Positions 26,671 through 36,409 of a stretch of DNA of 64,000 nucleotides are shown piece after piece. Position numbers and translations under genes: made by a program. Every line of letters starts with the position of its first letter. Position 1 is the stretch's first letter. Below the pieces are notes generated by a model, which worked only from the letters and a program-made list of their open reading frames with translations, did not search any database and was not told the DNA's origin. Source of the stretch: Pseudooceanicola pacificus (GTDB lineage Bacteria; Pseudomonadota; Alphaproteobacteria; Rhodobacterales; Rhodobacteraceae); contig NZ_WNXQ01000006.1 of the NCBI RefSeq assembly GCF_009789075.1, positions 1-64,000 on the forward strand, written 5' to 3'.

Positions 26671-28008
26671 ATGCCCGGACCCGCCGATACCGCCGATCTT
26701 TCGCCGAACGATCTGGCGGCCTTCTGGATGCCCTTCACCGCCAACCGGACCTTCAAGTCGGACCCGCTGATGATTTCCGGGGCGCGGGGGAACCACTATA
26801 TCCTCGCCGACGGGCGGGAGGTGCTGGATGTCAGCGCCGGGCTGTGGTGCGTGAACGCCGGGCATGGCCGGCGCGAGATCACGGATGCAATCCGCAGCCA
26901 GGCCGAAACACTTGATTTCGTGGCGAATTTCAGCCACGGCGCCGCGCCCGCGTTTGAACTGGCCAACCGGCTTGCCTTGCTGGCGCCGGGCGATCTGAAC
27001 CACGTGTTTTTCACCAATTCCGGCTCCGAGGCGGTGGATACCGCGCTCAAGATCGCGCTGGCCTGTCACGCGGCGCGCGGCGAGGGTCAGCGCCAGAGGT
27101 TTGTCGGGCGCCAGATGGCCTATCACGGCGTCGGGTTCGGCGGCCTCTCGGTCGCGGGGCTGGGGGGCAACCGCAAGGCCTTTGGCCCGCTCCTGCCCGG
27201 GGTCTCGCATCTGCCGCACACGCTGGACCACGCGCGCAACGCCTGTTCGAAGGGTCAGCCCGAGCATGGGATCGAGATGGCCGACGCGCTTGAAGCCATT
27301 GTAGCGATGAACGACGCCTCCACCATCGCCGCCGTGATTGTCGAGCCGGTCGCCGGTGCCGGGGGGGTCCTGCCGCCGCCGCAGGGCTATCTGGAACGGC
27401 TGCGCGAGATCTGCGACCGTCATGGCCTGCTGCTGATCTTTGACGAGGTGATCACCGGGTTCGGGCGGCTCGGCACCACCTTCGCCTCAGAATATTTCGG
27501 GGTGCAGCCCGACATGATCACCTGCGCCAAGGGCCTGACCAATGCCGCCGTTCCCATGGGCGCGGTCATCGTCAGCGACGCGGTGCACGACACGATCCTG
27601 AACGCCGCCACCGGGCCGGGGCCCGAGTTGGCGCATGGCTACACCTATTCCGGCCATCCCCTGGCCGCCGCGGCGGGTCTGGCGACGCTGGACATCCACC
27701 GCGACGACGACCTGAACGGCAAGGCGCGCGCGCTTGCCCCGCTGCTGGAGGCCGGAGTGCATGCGCTGGCCGACCATCCGGTGGTGAAGGATGTGCGCAA
27801 CCTGGGCGTGCTGGCCGCGGTGCAGATGCATCCGCGCGAAGGCGCGCCGGGCGCGCGCAGCACCGAGCTGCGACACCATTGCCTGGCCGAGGGCGCGCTG
27901 ATCCGGGCCGGGGCGGATACCGTGCTGATCTCGCCGCCCCTGACCTTTGGTGCCGACGAGGTCACGCAGGTGATCGAGGCGATGAAAAAGGGCCTGGACC
28001 GGCTCTGA
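26671..28008 (+). CDS. Omega-amino-acid:pyruvate transaminase-like class III aminotransferase
   Basis: 445 aa PLP enzyme. LSPNDLAAFWMPFTANRTFK at the N-terminus is characteristic of beta-alanine/omega-amino-acid:pyruvate transaminases. PLP contacts lie in NSGSEAVDTALK, the aspartate in LLIFDEVITGFGR and the Schiff-base lysine in MITCAKGLTNAAVPMG. ATG 26671 has a GGAG at proper spacing; ATG 26653 would add six residues. It would transfer amino groups from beta-alanine, GABA or other omega-amines to pyruvate; transaminated diamines from the neighbouring pathway are possible substrates (inference). Confidence 0.88.
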   Translation: MPGPADTADLSPNDLAAFWMPFTANRTFKSDPLMISGARGNHYILADGREVLDVSAGLWCVNAGHGRREITDAIRSQAETLDFVANFSHGAAPAFELANRLALLAPGDLNHVFFTNSGSEAVDTALKIALACHAARGEGQRQRFVGRQMAYHGVGFGGLSVAGLGGNRKAFGPLLPGVSHLPHTLDHARNACSKGQPEHGIEMADALEAIVAMNDASTIAAVIVEPVAGAGGVLPPPQGYLERLREICDRHGLLLIFDEVITGFGRLGTTFASEYFGVQPDMITCAKGLTNAAVPMGAVIVSDAVHDTILNAATGPGPELAHGYTYSGHPLAAAAGLATLDIHRDDDLNGKARALAPLLEAGVHALADHPVVKDVRNLGVLAAVQMHPREGAPGARSTELRHHCLAEGALIRAGADTVLISPPLTFGADEVTQVIEAMKKGLDRL

Positions 28009-28061
28009 CCGGCATCGCCGCGTCCGACCCCTCTGACATCAGACAGAACAGACCCGAACAA

Positions 28062-28118
28062 GGGCAAACCGCTGCCTTTTGCCCGCAACGTCGGCCCTGC
28101 CGATGTGATCGCATCGGC
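28062..28118 (+). terminator. Two hairpins after the transaminase gene
   Basis: GGGCAAA/TTTGCCC (28062-28084) and GCCGATG/CATCGGC (28099-28118) lie 54-110 nt past the transaminase stop and well before the TPP riboswitch. They may separate the transaminase from the thiamin operon. No gene is seen in the 28009-28237 gap. Confidence 0.4.
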
Positions 28119-28237
28119 CGCCCGATCCCTGTCGGACGGGCAGACACCCCCGCCGGCCAACCGGTTCGCCATTCGGAAAACCCCGAAACCGGCGATCCTT
28201 GACCGCGCGTCATTTCACGATTAGCCATGAGTCGAAT

Positions 28238-28319
28238 CTGTTGGGGTGCCCCTCGGGGCTGAGATGCGGAAACGCGAACCCATTGAACCTGATCCGGCTA
28301 GAACCGGCGTAGGAAACAG
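28238..28319 (+). ncRNA. TPP riboswitch (THI element)
   Basis: P1 arms CTGTT (28238-28242) and AACAG (28315-28319) enclose the conserved core: GGGGTGCC, CTGAGA (28259-28264), ACCCATTGAACCTGATC and GGCTAGAACCGGCGTAGGAAAC. All are hallmarks of the thiamin-pyrophosphate aptamer. A hairpin CGTCCGTT/AACGGACG (28362-28387) between the aptamer and the thiD GTG could be the expression platform that hides the ribosome-binding region. TPP binding should switch off the whole thi operon. Confidence 0.95.
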
Positions 28320-28393
28320 TGACCGTGTCCGCGCGACTGGTGCCGGACGCCCCCTGCTTCCCGTCCGTTTCAGCCCCAGAACGGACGACGCGC

Positions 28394-29191
28394 GTGACAC
28401 CCACCGTCCTCACCATTGCAGGATCCGACAGCGGCGGCGGCGCCGGCATCCAGGCGGACCTCAAGACATTCTCGGCGCTTGGAACCTATGGCGCCAGCGT
28501 GATCACAGCCGTCACCGCGCAGAACACCACAGCCGTGAGCGCCGTCCACCCGATCCCGTGCGAGTTGATCGCCGCGCAGATCGCCGCGGTCCTGGCCGAT
28601 ATCGAGGTTCACGCGGTCAAGATCGGCATGCTGGGCAGCCCCGAGGTGGTGGCATGTGTGGCCGGGGCCCTGGCGCCCTATGCGGGGCCGGTGGTGCTGG
28701 ACCCGGTGATGGTGGCGAAATCCGGCGACGCGCTGCTGCCCGACGACGCGGTTTCGGCTCTGGTGCGCCACCTCCTGCCCCGCGCCACCCTGCTGACCCC
28801 GAACCTGCCAGAGGCCGCGCGCCTGCTGGACGCTTGCGCCGCCACGGATGACGGCCAGATGCAGGACCAGGGCCGCCGCCTGCTGCAGATGGGCGCGGGC
28901 GCGGTGCTGATGAAGGGCGGCCACGGCACGGGCGAGACCTGCACCGATTGGCTGATCACCGCGTCACGGGCCAAGGCGTTTCGCGCCCGGCGCATCGCCA
29001 CCACGAACACCCACGGCACCGGCTGCTCGCTGTCCTCGGCCATTGCCGCCGGGCTGGCGCGCGGACTGACGCTGCCGGGGGCGGTCGAGCGGGCGCATGG
29101 CTGGCTGCAGGGCGCGATCCGCGCGGCGGACGGGCTGCGCGTGGGGCGGGGCCACGGCCCGGTGCATCACTTCCACGAGGTCTGGGGATGA
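28394..29191 (+). CDS. thiD: Hydroxymethylpyrimidine/phosphomethylpyrimidine kinase
   Basis: 265 aa from GTG 28394. Ribokinase-like fold with [20 protein letters not shown] at the N-terminus and the anion-hole/base motif in [18 protein letters not shown]. It phosphorylates HMP to HMP-P and HMP-PP. GTG starts at 28319 and 28325 would overlap the riboswitch and have no family homology. First gene of the thi operon. Confidence 0.92.
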   Translation: MTPTVLTIAGSDSGGGAGIQADLKTFSALGTYGASVITAVTAQNTTAVSAVHPIPCELIAAQIAAVLADIEVHAVKIGMLGSPEVVACVAGALAPYAGPVVLDPVMVAKSGDALLPDDAVSALVRHLLPRATLLTPNLPEAARLLDACAATDDGQMQDQGRRLLQMGAGAVLMKGGHGTGETCTDWLITASRAKAFRARRIATTNTHGTGCSLSSAIAAGLARGLTLPGAVERAHGWLQGAIRAADGLRVGRGHGPVHHFHEVWG

Positions 29192-30162
29192 AGGTCACGA
29201 TCCGGGGCAGCGGCGTGGCCGGGCTTTGCGTTGCGGCGGAACTGGCCGGGCGCGGCCATGAGGTCACCGTGACGGACCCGGCGGGCGGGCCGGGTGCGCA
29301 GGGCTGTTCCTGGTGGGCGGGGGGCATGCTGGCCCCCGATTGCGAAGGCTTCGCCGCCGAGGAAGTGGTGATCCGGCTGGGCCGCGCTGCCGCCGACTGG
29401 TGGCAGGCCCAGGGGGCCCGGGTGATCCGCCGGGGCACGCTGGTTGTCGCGCTTGGCCGCGACCGGGGCGAGCTGGACCATTTCGCCCGCCGCACCGCCA
29501 ACCACCGCTGGCTGGACCGCGCGGGGATCGCAGAGGCCGAACCCCAGCTTGCCGAGCGGTTCGACCGGGCGTTGTGGATGAGCGACGAGGCGCATCTTGA
29601 CCCCCGTGCCACGCTGCTTGGCCTGCGTGACCGCCTGGCGGCGCGCGGCGTGCGTTTCACCACCGAACCTTGCGACGGCGGGCGGGTCGTCGACTGCACC
29701 GGGCTGGCCGCCCGCGCCGCCCTGCCCGAGCTGCGCGGCGTGAAGGGCGAGATGATGGTGCTGCGCGCGCCCGAGGTCGCCCTGACCCGGCCGGTCCGCC
29801 TGCTGCATCCCCGCTTTCCGCTCTATATCGTGCCGCGCGGCGACGGCGTCTTCATGCTGGGCGCGACCCAGATCGAAAGCGGCGAGCGGACCCGCGCCAG
29901 CGTGCGCTCGGTGATGGAGCTGCTCTCGGCCGCCTATGCGCTCGACCCCGCCTTTGGCGAGGCAGAGCTGGCCGAGATCGGCACCGATGCGCGCCCCGCC
30001 TTTCCCGACAACCTGCCGCGCGTCACCGATCTGGGCGGCACCCTCTACGTCAACGGCCTGTTCCGCCACGGTTTCCTGCTTGCGCCCGCTCTGGCGCGCA
30101 TGGCGGCCGAGGCGCTGGAGGGCCACGCAAAACCGGAGCTTTGGCATGAACATCACGCTTAA
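29188..30162 (+). CDS. thiO: Glycine oxidase, thiazole branch
   Basis: 324 aa FAD enzyme that oxidises glycine to dehydroglycine for thiazole assembly. Dinucleotide motif IRGSGVAGLCVAAELAGRGHEVTV starts at residue 4, followed by GCSWWAGGMLAPDCEG, typical of ThiO. The C-terminal YVNGLFRHGFLLAPALA closes the FAD site. ATGA overlap with thiD. Confidence 0.9.
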   Translation: MKVTIRGSGVAGLCVAAELAGRGHEVTVTDPAGGPGAQGCSWWAGGMLAPDCEGFAAEEVVIRLGRAAADWWQAQGARVIRRGTLVVALGRDRGELDHFARRTANHRWLDRAGIAEAEPQLAERFDRALWMSDEAHLDPRATLLGLRDRLAARGVRFTTEPCDGGRVVDCTGLAARAALPELRGVKGEMMVLRAPEVALTRPVRLLHPRFPLYIVPRGDGVFMLGATQIESGERTRASVRSVMELLSAAYALDPAFGEAELAEIGTDARPAFPDNLPRVTDLGGTLYVNGLFRHGFLLAPALARMAAEALEGHAKPELWHEHHA

Positions 30163-30343
30163 CGGAGAGCCCCACGAGGTCACGGGCCCGACCCTGGCCG
30201 ACCTGCTGGTCGAAACCGGACAGAGCGGGGCCAAGGTCGCCACCGCGGTGAACGAGGTCTTTGTGCCCGCCACGCAGCGCGCCGGAACGCCTCTGGCACC
30301 GGGCGACCGGGTCGAGGTTGTCGCGCCACGGCAGGGGGGCTGA
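30146..30343 (+). CDS. thiS: Sulfur carrier protein ThiS
   Basis: 65 aa ubiquitin-like protein ending in the essential Gly-Gly (APRQGG). ThiF adenylates this tail, which then carries sulfur as a thiocarboxylate to ThiG. It overlaps the end of thiO by 17 nt in another frame and is followed 1 nt later by thiG. Confidence 0.93.
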   Translation: MNITLNGEPHEVTGPTLADLLVETGQSGAKVATAVNEVFVPATQRAGTPLAPGDRVEVVAPRQGG

Positions 30344-30344
30344 G

Positions 30345-31118
30345 ATGCCGGTCTTTTATGGCACCGATATCGCCTCGCGCCTGATGCTGGGCACCGCGCA
30401 ATACCCCTCTCCCGCCGTTCTGGCCGAGGCATTCCGCCGCTCCGGCGCGGGGATCGCCACGGTCTCGGTCCGGCGAGAGGCCGGGGGCGGCCAGCAGGGC
30501 CAGGACTTCTGGTCGCTGATCGACTCCCTCGGCGTGACGCTTCTGCCCAACACCGCCGGCTGCCATTCGGTGCGCGAGGCGGTGACGACGGCCCAGATGG
30601 CGCGCGAGCTGTTCGGCACGAACTGGATCAAGCTAGAGGTGATCGGCCATGCCGACACGCTGCAACCCGACCCCTTCGGCCTGGTCGAAGCCGCGCGCAT
30701 CCTGACCGGCGAGGGGTTCCACGTCTTTCCCTATTGCACCGAGGATCTGGTGCTCTGCGACCGGCTGGTGACCGCGGGATGCCAGGTGCTGATGCCCTGG
30801 GGCGCGCCAATCGGCACCGGGCTGGGGTTGAACAACATCTACGGGCTGCGCTCGCTCAGGGCGCATTTTCCCGACGTGCCGCTGGTGATCGATGCGGGCC
30901 TCGGCCTGCCCAGCCAGGCGGCGCAGGCGATGGAGCTGGGCTTTGACGCCGTGCTGCTGAACACCGCCGTTGCAAGGGCGGGCGACCCGGCGGCCATGGC
31001 CGAGGCCTTTGCCGGGGCCGTCGCCGCGGGCGCATTGGCGCACGGAGCGGACCCGATGCCGCCGCGCGACATGGCCGCGCCCTCCACCCCTGTGCTGGGC
31101 AAGGCGTTCCTCGCATGA
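30345..31118 (+). CDS. thiG: Thiazole synthase
   Basis: 257 aa TIM-barrel enzyme. The Schiff-base lysine is in [17 protein letters not shown]; the phosphate-binding end reads [15 protein letters not shown] and [12 protein letters not shown]. It joins DXP, dehydroglycine and ThiS thiocarboxylate into the thiazole phosphate. ATG 30345 directly follows thiS. Confidence 0.94.
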   Translation: MPVFYGTDIASRLMLGTAQYPSPAVLAEAFRRSGAGIATVSVRREAGGGQQGQDFWSLIDSLGVTLLPNTAGCHSVREAVTTAQMARELFGTNWIKLEVIGHADTLQPDPFGLVEAARILTGEGFHVFPYCTEDLVLCDRLVTAGCQVLMPWGAPIGTGLGLNNIYGLRSLRAHFPDVPLVIDAGLGLPSQAAQAMELGFDAVLLNTAVARAGDPAAMAEAFAGAVAAGALAHGADPMPPRDMAAPSTPVLGKAFLA

Positions 31119-31711
31119 CTCTGCCGCGTTTCTACCCGATCTTCGACGATGTGCGCTGGCTGCACCGGATGCTTCCGCTGGGCGTGAAGCTGGTGCAACT
31201 CCGCCTCAAGGACCTGCCCGGGGATGCGTTGCGCGCCCAGATCGCCGAGGGGCGCGACCTTTGCCGGGATCATGGCGCGCTCCTCGTGGTGAACGATCAC
31301 TGGCGCCTGGCGATCGAGCTGGGCTGCGACTGGCTGCACCTGGGGCAGGAGGATCTGGACACGGCCGATCTGCACGCGATCCGCGCGGCCGGGCTGAAGC
31401 TGGGGGTCTCGACCCATGACGGTGCCGAACTGGCGCGCGCCCTGACGCTGAACCCGGATTACGTCGCACTTGGCCCGATCTATCCGACCGTCCTGAAACA
31501 GATGAAATGGCACCGGCAGGGGGTGGAGAAGCTGACCGACTGGAAGGCCCGGATCGGGGCCATCCCCCTGATCGCCATCGGCGGCATGACGGTAGAGCGC
31601 GCGCCGGGCGCCTTTGCCGCCGGGGCCGATGTGGTATCGGCCGTGACCGACATCACCCTGAACGCGGACCCCGAGGCCCGGGTGCGCCACTGGCTGGAGA
31701 CCTGCGGATGA
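31115..31711 (+). CDS. thiE: Thiamin-phosphate synthase
   Basis: 198 aa TIM-barrel enzyme that joins HMP-PP and thiazole phosphate. [30 protein letters not shown] and VALGPIYPT are family signatures; [12 protein letters not shown] binds phosphate. Overlaps thiG by 4 nt. Confidence 0.92.
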   Translation: MTLPRFYPIFDDVRWLHRMLPLGVKLVQLRLKDLPGDALRAQIAEGRDLCRDHGALLVVNDHWRLAIELGCDWLHLGQEDLDTADLHAIRAAGLKLGVSTHDGAELARALTLNPDYVALGPIYPTVLKQMKWHRQGVEKLTDWKARIGAIPLIAIGGMTVERAPGAFAAGADVVSAVTDITLNADPEARVRHWLETCG

Positions 31712-32703
31712 GCCGCTATGCCCGCCAGATCGCCGTGCCGGAATTCGGCCCCAAAGGGCAGGAGGCATTGCGCGCCGCGCGGGTGCTGGTGATCGGCGCG
31801 GGCGGGCTGGCCGCGCCGGTGCTGTCCTACCTTGTCGGGGCCGGCCTGGGCGCCATCCGGCTGGTGGATGCCGACCGCGTGTCGCTGTCCAATCTCCACC
31901 GGCAGACCCTGTTCCGCGAAAGCGATATCGGCACGCCCAAGGTCACCGCCGCCGCGCGCCACCTGGCCGCCCTCAACCCCGACACGCGGGTGGACCCCGT
32001 GGCGCAGCGGTTTGACCCGGCCAATGCGGCGGCGCTCTGCGCGGGGGTGCATCTCGTGCTGGACTGCGCCGACAGCTTTGCCGCCAGCTACATCGCCAGC
32101 GACACCTGCCGCGACCTGGGGCTGCCGCTGATCTCGGCCTCGGTGGTGGGGATGGCGGGCTATGCGGGCGGGTTCTGCGGCTCTGCGCCCTCGCTCAGAG
32201 CCGTTTTTCCCGACCTGCCCGCGCGATTGGGAAGCTGCGACACCGACGGCGTGCTGGGCCCGTCGGTGGGCGTGGTCGGCGCGCTGCAGGCGCAGATGGC
32301 GCTGGCGGTGCTGACCGGCGCCGACCCCTCGCCACTGGGCCGGATCGTGACCTATGACGCGGGCGCGCTGCGCTTTGGCGGCTTTCGCTTCGACGCCGCG
32401 CCAGAGCCGGAGGGCGGCGTCCGCTTCATCGCCCCCGCCGAGCTGACCGAGGCCGATTTCCTTGTCGACCTGCGCGCCGAGGGAGAGCCGGGGCCCGCCC
32501 TGCCCCGGGCCGCCCGGCACCAGGTCACCGATTTCGGGCCGCATGGCCCCCGCCCCGCCCCGGGCCAGCGGGCGGTGCTGGCCTGCCGCTCGGGCCTGCG
32601 GGCCTGGCAGGCGGCAGAGCGGCTGCGCCCGCATTGGCCGGGCCGGATCGCGCTTCTGGCGCTTGGCGATGTTCACTCACCCCCCGAGGAGACCACCACA
32701 TGA
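31708..32703 (+). CDS. thiF: ThiS adenylyltransferase with rhodanese-like tail
   Basis: 331 aa E1-like enzyme. Nucleotide motif [20 protein letters not shown], metal/ATP contacts [16 protein letters not shown], and [18 protein letters not shown] with the cysteine that engages ThiS. A C-terminal segment (about 245-325) contains [15 protein letters not shown], the rhodanese active-site loop, so sulfur transfer may be built in. Where MoeB/ThiF have the first zinc pair CYRCLF, this protein reads SLRAVF, so that zinc site is lost. Confidence 0.88.
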   Translation: MSRYARQIAVPEFGPKGQEALRAARVLVIGAGGLAAPVLSYLVGAGLGAIRLVDADRVSLSNLHRQTLFRESDIGTPKVTAAARHLAALNPDTRVDPVAQRFDPANAAALCAGVHLVLDCADSFAASYIASDTCRDLGLPLISASVVGMAGYAGGFCGSAPSLRAVFPDLPARLGSCDTDGVLGPSVGVVGALQAQMALAVLTGADPSPLGRIVTYDAGALRFGGFRFDAAPEPEGGVRFIAPAELTEADFLVDLRAEGEPGPALPRAARHQVTDFGPHGPRPAPGQRAVLACRSGLRAWQAAERLRPHWPGRIALLALGDVHSPPEETTT

Positions 32704-33635
32704 AGAAACTGCTGCTGTCGGCCCTGCTGCTGGCCGCCCCGCCGGCCCTGGCGCAGGACAGGATGACGTTGATGCTGGACTGGTTCGTGAACCCCGATCA
32801 CGGTCCGATCATCGTGGCGCAGGAAATGGGCTATTTTGCCGACCAGGGGCTTGAGGTCGACATCGTCGCCCCTGCCGACCCCTCCGACCCACCCAAGATG
32901 GTTGCCGCCGGACAGGCGGACCTGGCGATTTCCTATCAGCCGCAGCTGCATCTGCAGGTCGCCGAGGGGCTGCCGCTGGTCCGCGTGGGCACGCTGGTTG
33001 CCACGCCGCTCAACTGCCTGCTGGTGCTGGCGGACGGCCCCATCCGCCAGGTCGCGGATCTGGCAGGGGGCAAGGTCGGCTTTTCCGTCGCGGGCGTGCA
33101 AGAGGCGCTGTTGGGCACCGTGCTGAACACCCACGGCCTGACCCTGGACGATGTCGAACTGGTCAATGTGAACTGGTCGCTGTCGCCCTCGCTGATGTCG
33201 GGACAGGTGGATGCGGTCCTGGGCGCCTATCGCAATTTCGAGCTGAACCAGATGACGATCGAAGGGGTCGAGGGCAGATGTTTCTACATCGAGGAAGAGG
33301 GCGTGCCGACTTATGACGAGCTGATCTATGTCGCCAATCCCGACAGGATGGACCCCGCCCTGATCCGCCGCTTCCTGCGCGCCACGGAACTGGCCACGCA
33401 ATACATCGTCAACCACCCGCAGGACAGCTGGGAGGTCTTTGCGGCCAGCGCGGCCGAGCTGCGGGACGAGCTGAACGAAATGGCCTGGGCCGACACCCTG
33501 CCCCGCTTTGCCCTGCGCCCCGAGGCGCTGGATCAGGGCCGCTATGCCCGGTTCGAGGCGTTTCTGGCCGAGGCAGGCCTTGTCGAGGGCATCCGCCCGG
33601 TGTCCGAACTCGCCATCGACCTGGGGGCGCAATGA
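32700..33635 (+). CDS. thiY: Thiamin-precursor (HMP/formylaminopyrimidine) binding protein
   Basis: 311 aa with a Sec signal peptide (about 1-19, cleavage after ALA). [21 protein letters not shown] and the absence of an ATP-binding region identify the THI5/NMT1-like ThiY group. Inside the TPP-controlled operon with ThiX and ThiZ, it should bring HMP-type pyrimidines from the periplasm. ATGA-type overlap with thiF. Confidence 0.88.
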   Translation: MKKLLLSALLLAAPPALAQDRMTLMLDWFVNPDHGPIIVAQEMGYFADQGLEVDIVAPADPSDPPKMVAAGQADLAISYQPQLHLQVAEGLPLVRVGTLVATPLNCLLVLADGPIRQVADLAGGKVGFSVAGVQEALLGTVLNTHGLTLDDVELVNVNWSLSPSLMSGQVDAVLGAYRNFELNQMTIEGVEGRCFYIEEEGVPTYDELIYVANPDRMDPALIRRFLRATELATQYIVNHPQDSWEVFAASAAELRDELNEMAWADTLPRFALRPEALDQGRYARFEAFLAEAGLVEGIRPVSELAIDLGAQ

Positions 33636-34303
33636 CCTATGGCAGGACATTCCCGCTCTGGCGGGCGGCGGCGGGCGCGGCCTGGCCCGCCTACACCGGC
33701 CATGCCTTCGTGCAGGGGCTGGCAGAGGGCACCCTGCCCCGCCCCGCCTTCCTGCATTACCTGGTGCAGGATTACCTGTTCCTCATCCAGTTCAGCAGGG
33801 CCTGGGCGCTTGGCGTGACCAAGGCCGCGACGGTTGCGGAAATGCGCCACTGCGCCGCCACCCTGACCGCGCTGATCAACGACGAAACCACCCTGCACGT
33901 CCAGCTCTGCGCGCGCGAAGGCATTGACGAGGCACAGCTGTTCGCCGCCGAGGAACGGCCCGAAAACATGGCCTACACGCGCTATGTGCTGGATGCGGGC
34001 CATTCGGGCGACTTCCTCGACCTGCTGGCGGCGCTGGCGCCCTGCGTTCTGGGCTATGGCGAGATCGGCGCGCGGCTGCTGGCCCGGGGCGGCGGCGGCC
34101 CCTATGGCAAATGGATCGCCACCTATGGCGGCGCGGAGTATCAGCAGGTGTGCCGGGATGTCGGCGCGCTGATCGACGGCGCCGTGGCGTTACGCTTGGG
34201 CGAAACGCCCGAGGCGACGCCGCGGTGGGGCGCGCTCTGCCGGCGCTTCGCCACGGCGACGCGGCTGGAGGTCGGATTCTGGGACATGGGCCTGACGCCG
34301 TGA
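33632..34303 (+). CDS. tenA: TenA aminopyrimidine hydrolase, cysteine class
   Basis: 223 aa helical protein. QDYLFLIQFSRAWALGV and CVLGYGEIGARL contain the acidic residue and the nucleophile cysteine of TenA_C enzymes, which hydrolyse aminopyrimidine to HMP. It salvages degraded thiamin together with ThiXYZ. Overlaps thiY by 4 nt. Confidence 0.88.
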   Translation: MTYGRTFPLWRAAAGAAWPAYTGHAFVQGLAEGTLPRPAFLHYLVQDYLFLIQFSRAWALGVTKAATVAEMRHCAATLTALINDETTLHVQLCAREGIDEAQLFAAEERPENMAYTRYVLDAGHSGDFLDLLAALAPCVLGYGEIGARLLARGGGGPYGKWIATYGGAEYQQVCRDVGALIDGAVALRLGETPEATPRWGALCRRFATATRLEVGFWDMGLTP

Positions 34304-35046
34304 CGCCCGCCCCGTCGCTGCATCTGCACGGCAGCGCCGCCTTTGCCGGCACCCCGCTGTTCCACGCGCTGGCGCTGGAGGTGCCGGCGGGGCGCTGGAC
34401 CTGCCTGCTGGGGCCGTCGGGCATCGGCAAGTCCACCATCCTGCGCCTGTTCGCCGGTCTGGCGGAGGGGGTGCGTTTCACCGGCCGGATGGGGGCCGAT
34501 GACGGGGCGCCGCTGGCCGGGCGCGTTGCGCTGATGGCGCAGGACGATCTGCTGCTGCCCTGGCTGTCGGTTGCAGGCAACGTGACCCTCGGCGCGCGGT
34601 TGCGGGGCGAAACGCCCGACCCGGCGCGCCTGGCGCGCGTGCTGGCGCAGGTCGGGCTGGACACGCTGGCCGCGCGCCACCCCGCCGCGCTGTCCGGCGG
34701 CCAGCGCCAGCGCGCCGCCCTGGCCCGCACGCTGATGGAGGACCGCGCCGTCGTGCTGCTGGACGAACCGTTTTCGGCGCTCGACGCCCGCACCCGCGCC
34801 CGGATGCAGGAGCTGACCGCCGCCAGCCTTGCCGGGCGCACCGTGCTGCTGGTCACCCACGACCCGGGAGAGGCCGCACGCCTGGGCCACCGCATCCTGG
34901 TGATGACCGAGACCGGCCTGCACGACCTGCCCCCGCCGCCCGGCCCCGTGCCCCGCCCCGCGGGCGATCCCCAAACCCTGACCCTGCAGGCCCGCCTGCT
35001 CGACATCCTGAGGACGGACGACACATGCGCCCCACCGATTTGCTGA
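34300..35046 (+). CDS. thiZ: ABC transporter ATP-binding protein for thiamin precursor
   Basis: 248 aa from a GTG that overlaps the tenA stop (GTGA). Walker A GPSGIGKST, signature LSGGQRQRAALARTL, Walker B VVLLDEPFSALD, H-loop LVTHDPGEA. It powers the ThiX permease. Confidence 0.9.
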   Translation: MTPAPSLHLHGSAAFAGTPLFHALALEVPAGRWTCLLGPSGIGKSTILRLFAGLAEGVRFTGRMGADDGAPLAGRVALMAQDDLLLPWLSVAGNVTLGARLRGETPDPARLARVLAQVGLDTLAARHPAALSGGQRQRAALARTLMEDRAVVLLDEPFSALDARTRARMQELTAASLAGRTVLLVTHDPGEAARLGHRILVMTETGLHDLPPPPGPVPRPAGDPQTLTLQARLLDILRTDDTCAPPIC

Positions 35047-35678
35047 AATCCCGCGTGCAGGCGGACTGGACCGCCGCCACCGATCACGCTTTCACCCGGG
35101 CGCTGGCCGACGGCACCCTGCCCGCGGACAGGATGGCGGGCTACCTGCAGCAGGATTACCTGTTTGTGGACGGTTTCGTCCGGCTTCTCGCCTCGGCCAT
35201 CGCGCAGGCGCCTGCCCTGGCCGACGCGGTGCCCGCAGCGCAGTTCCTGGCCCTGATCACCGGGGCGGAAAACACCTATTTCCTGCGCAGTTTCAAGGCG
35301 CTGGAGGTGCCCGCCGACGCACCCGCCTGCCCCGAGGCCCGCGCCTTTCAGGACCTGATGGCCGAAGCCCGCGCATCCGGACGGTACGAATGCATGCTGG
35401 CGGTGCTGCTGGTCGCGGAGTGGAGCTATCTCGACTGGGCCACGCCCTTCGCCGACCGCGCGGGGGCCCTGCCCTTCTGGCTGGGCGAGTGGATCACGCT
35501 GCACACCGGCGAAGGTTTCGCGGGGGTCGTCGCCTATCTGCGCGACCAGCTCGACCGGGCCTGGCCCGGGCTGTCGCCACGCGAACAGGCCCGCGTCGCG
35601 GAGCTGTTTCACCGCGCGGTACAGCTGGAACGCGCCTTCTTCGATGCCGCCTGGGCCGGGTTCCCCGTGGCGCGATGA
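35025..35678 (+). CDS. Second TenA-family protein, glutamate (TenA_E) class
   Basis: 217 aa. QQDYLFVDGFVRLLASAIA is the shared TenA start, but the region of the nucleophile cysteine reads VLLVAEWSYLDWA: the cysteine is absent and a glutamate is present, as in TenA_E proteins. These probably act on a formylated or otherwise different pyrimidine amide. The start lies inside the end of thiZ (22-nt overlap), and the gene splits thiZ from thiX. Confidence 0.82.
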   Translation: MRPTDLLKSRVQADWTAATDHAFTRALADGTLPADRMAGYLQQDYLFVDGFVRLLASAIAQAPALADAVPAAQFLALITGAENTYFLRSFKALEVPADAPACPEARAFQDLMAEARASGRYECMLAVLLVAEWSYLDWATPFADRAGALPFWLGEWITLHTGEGFAGVVAYLRDQLDRAWPGLSPREQARVAELFHRAVQLERAFFDAAWAGFPVAR

Positions 35679-36409
35679 GCGGCGCGCGCATGGCGCTGGT
35701 ATCGGCCCTGCTGGGGCTGGCGCTCTGGCAGGGGGCGGTCTGGGTCACCGGCCTGCCGCGCTTCATCCTGCCCGGCCCGCTGCTGGTGGCCGAGACGATG
35801 TGGACCAGCCGCGCGCTGCTGGCCGAACATGCCGTGGTCACCCTCGCCGAAGTGCTGATCGGCCTTGTCCTTGGCACCGTTCTGGGGGCGCTGTCGGCCA
35901 TCGGACTGGCGGCTTCGGGCCTTGCCCGGCAGATGCTGCGCCCCTTGCTGGTCTTCAGCCAGGCGATCCCGGTCTTTGCGCTGGCGCCGATCCTGACCCT
36001 GTGGTTCGGCTACGGGCTCGGCTCCAAGATCGTGATGGCGCTGATCATCATCTACTTTCCGGTCACATCGTCGTTTCTGGATGCGCTGCTGCGCCCCAAT
36101 CGCGACTGGGTCGGGCTGGCCCGTGTGATGGGGGCCAGCCCGGCACGGATCATGTGGCACATCCGTATCCCGGCGGCCCTACCCGGGCTTGCCAGCGGCG
36201 TCCGCCTTGCCGCGGTCTATGCGCCGATCGGGGCGATCATCGGCGAATGGGTGGGCGCGTCACGGGGCCTGGGCTATCTGATGCTGCTGGCCAATGGCCG
36301 CGCCAAGACGGACCTGATGTTTGCCGCCCTGATCGTCCTGGCGGTCCTGACGGTGATCCTGCACGCGGTCGTGGGCCGCGCGGCCCGCAGGGTGCTGGAG
36401 CGGTATTGA
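35675..36409 (+). CDS. thiX: ABC transporter permease for thiamin precursor
   Basis: 244 aa, about six transmembrane helices, EAA loop LARVMGASPARIMWHIRIPAALPGL. It forms the ThiXYZ importer with ThiY and ThiZ. Last gene of the operon; ATGA overlap with the second tenA. Confidence 0.88.
   Translation: MSGARMALVSALLGLALWQGAVWVTGLPRFILPGPLLVAETMWTSRALLAEHAVVTLAEVLIGLVLGTVLGALSAIGLAASGLARQMLRPLLVFSQAIPVFALAPILTLWFGYGLGSKIVMALIIIYFPVTSSFLDALLRPNRDWVGLARVMGASPARIMWHIRIPAALPGLASGVRLAAVYAPIGAIIGEWVGASRGLGYLMLLANGRAKTDLMFAALIVLAVLTVILHAVVGRAARRVLERY

Noticed and set aside
28319..28393. GTG 28319 as thiD start
   Set aside because: It overlaps the last base of the riboswitch P1 and adds 25 residues without family similarity; GTG 28394 matches the family start.
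30146..30343. Overlap of thiS with thiO as a frameshift or error
   Set aside because: ThiS is complete with its Gly-Gly end, and short overlaps are the rule in this operon.
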